Part shown: positions 13,100 through 13,810 of the stretch, piece after piece | Layout: each line of letters opens with the position of its first letter | How positions within the stretch are numbered: position 1 is the first letter of the stretch | From: Candidatus Parcubacteria bacterium | GTDB taxonomy: Bacteria > Patescibacteriota > Minisyncoccia > Minisyncoccales > UBA6532 | Reading direction: 5' to 3' | Assembly: GCA_030645645.1 (NCBI GenBank) | Contig: JAUSNC010000052.1 | Location: forward strand, 1-13,810 | DNA length: 13,810 nucleotides | Translations under genes and position numbers: made by a program | The notes under the pieces: model-generated | What the model saw: the letters and a program-made list of their open reading frames with translations, nothing else | Database searches by the model: none | What the model was told of the DNA's origin: nothing

Positions 13100-13810
13100 T
13101 CATTTTTTAGCTTTTTTCGTACCTATGAAATAAAAACCATAGGCGATATTTTCCGAGCTCTTGAATCGGTATATTATATAGTCAAAAATCTTAAAAGGAA
13201 AAGTGACCATAGTAAAAAATACCAATAAGACCTGCTGAATTTCCTTTATTCCAAAACTGAAAACAGTTGCCAGCCAGTCGTTTAAAACAGATAACAATGC
13301 GGAGGTCGGACCGTGCCTTATACCTATTTCTTCCTCCTTAAAATCCTTCATAAGCTCTCTTAATCCCTCTTTTGACCATCGATAATAGTCGTTGGGAGAA
13401 GAATGGAAACCGGCTATAAAAGGAACAATTATATAAACCAAGGCTCCCGGTTTTAACACTCTTTCTATTTCGTTTACGATCGCAGAAGGATTTTTCACGT
13501 GTTCCAGAACCGATTCGCAGATTACAGCATCAATAGAATTATCTGCAAAAGGCAATTTCCCGATATCTGCGACAATATCAACGTTCATAAACGGATAAAA
13601 ATCGACATTAACAATATGTTCTCTGATAATCCTGGTGCCGGAGCCCAAATTAAGGATAATTTTATCTTCGCTTAAATCAGTAATTGCCTTTTGCGGACTT
13701 TTGCCTATAAAAGACGCCCCAAAAGTATAATATAGGATATTGAACAGAAAAGGATATTTCTTAAAAAATACTTTTATCTTATTTATCAGAACATCATTGC
13801 TTGATTCCAT
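13100..13810 (-). CDS. Class I SAM-dependent methyltransferase with hydrophobic C-terminal region, 5' end at window edge
   Basis: This frame codes for 236 residues from an ATG that lies exactly at the right edge (13808-13810), so the true start may lie outside. The core is a methyltransferase-11-type fold: IILNLGSGTRI (51-61, motif I), VNVDFYP (67-73, acidic end of beta-2), LPFADNSIDAVICESVLEHV (86-105) and IERVLKPGALVYIIVPF (115-131). It shares D-Y-Y-R-(W/F)-(S/T)-x-x-G-L-R (141-151) with the neighbouring methyltransferase. Beyond the core, residues about 173-214 are strongly hydrophobic (for example IQQVLLVFFTMVTFPF, 191-206) and could lie on the membrane, suggesting a lipid-linked acceptor. 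That location is an inference. The next gene begins 116 nt downstream, so co-transcription is possible. Confidence 0.8.
   Translation of the reverse strand: MESSNDVLINKIKVFFKKYPFLFNILYYTFGASFIGKSPQKAITDLSEDKIILNLGSGTRIIREHIVNVDFYPFMNVDIVADIGKLPFADNSIDAVICESVLEHVKNPSAIVNEIERVLKPGALVYIIVPFIAGFHSSPNDYYRWSKEGLRELMKDFKEEEIGIRHGPTSALLSVLNDWLATVFSFGIKEIQQVLLVFFTMVTFPFKIFDYIIYRFKSSENIAYGFYFIGTKKAKK

Overview
The window is an AT-rich, tightly packed bacterial segment with lysine-rich proteins, poor or absent Shine-Dalgarno sequences, several TTG starts, and TGA used as a normal stop. That look fits a small-genome environmental lineage such as Patescibacteria (Parcubacteria-like). This placement is an inference: no rRNA, tRNA or ribosomal-protein gene is present to confirm it. 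No CRISPR array or insertion sequence was seen, and no stretch longer than about 300 bases lacks a gene.

Left block (1-9451, all minus strand). One surface-sugar operon appears to run leftward from a good sigma-70-type promoter at 9475-9503. In transcription order it encodes an RmlC-like cupin epimerase; a CBS-pair/SDR sugar epimerase fusion; a PseC-type aminotransferase; a methylase of the pseudaminate-associated type; a DUF218/YdcF-like protein; two consecutive radical SAM/SPASM enzymes; a PseH/RimL-like acetyltransferase; a second DegT-family aminotransferase; and a GT-B-type glycosyltransferase cut by the left edge. Neighbours overlap (4, 11 or 20 nt, including three ATGA junctions) or are 1-11 nt apart, so they are probably one co-translated unit. 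The set suggests synthesis and modification of an acetylated amino-deoxy sugar, possibly related to pseudaminic or another nonulosonic acid. PseB, PseI, PseF and PseG are not in view.

Middle block (9575-12333, all plus strand). Three unrelated genes each have a promoter-like sequence and a rho-independent terminator of their own: a small protein with two DnaJ-type CXXCXGXG zinc knuckles, a ten-helix EamA/DMT-type transporter, and a helical TPR-like protein of unknown function. This monocistronic layout contrasts sharply with the operon on the left.

Right block (12387-13810, minus strand). Two related class I SAM-dependent methyltransferases of the kind found in glycan clusters are separated by 116 nt containing a perfect 8-bp inverted repeat. 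The second starts exactly at the window edge. The glycan locus may therefore continue beyond both ends, with the middle block lying inside it.
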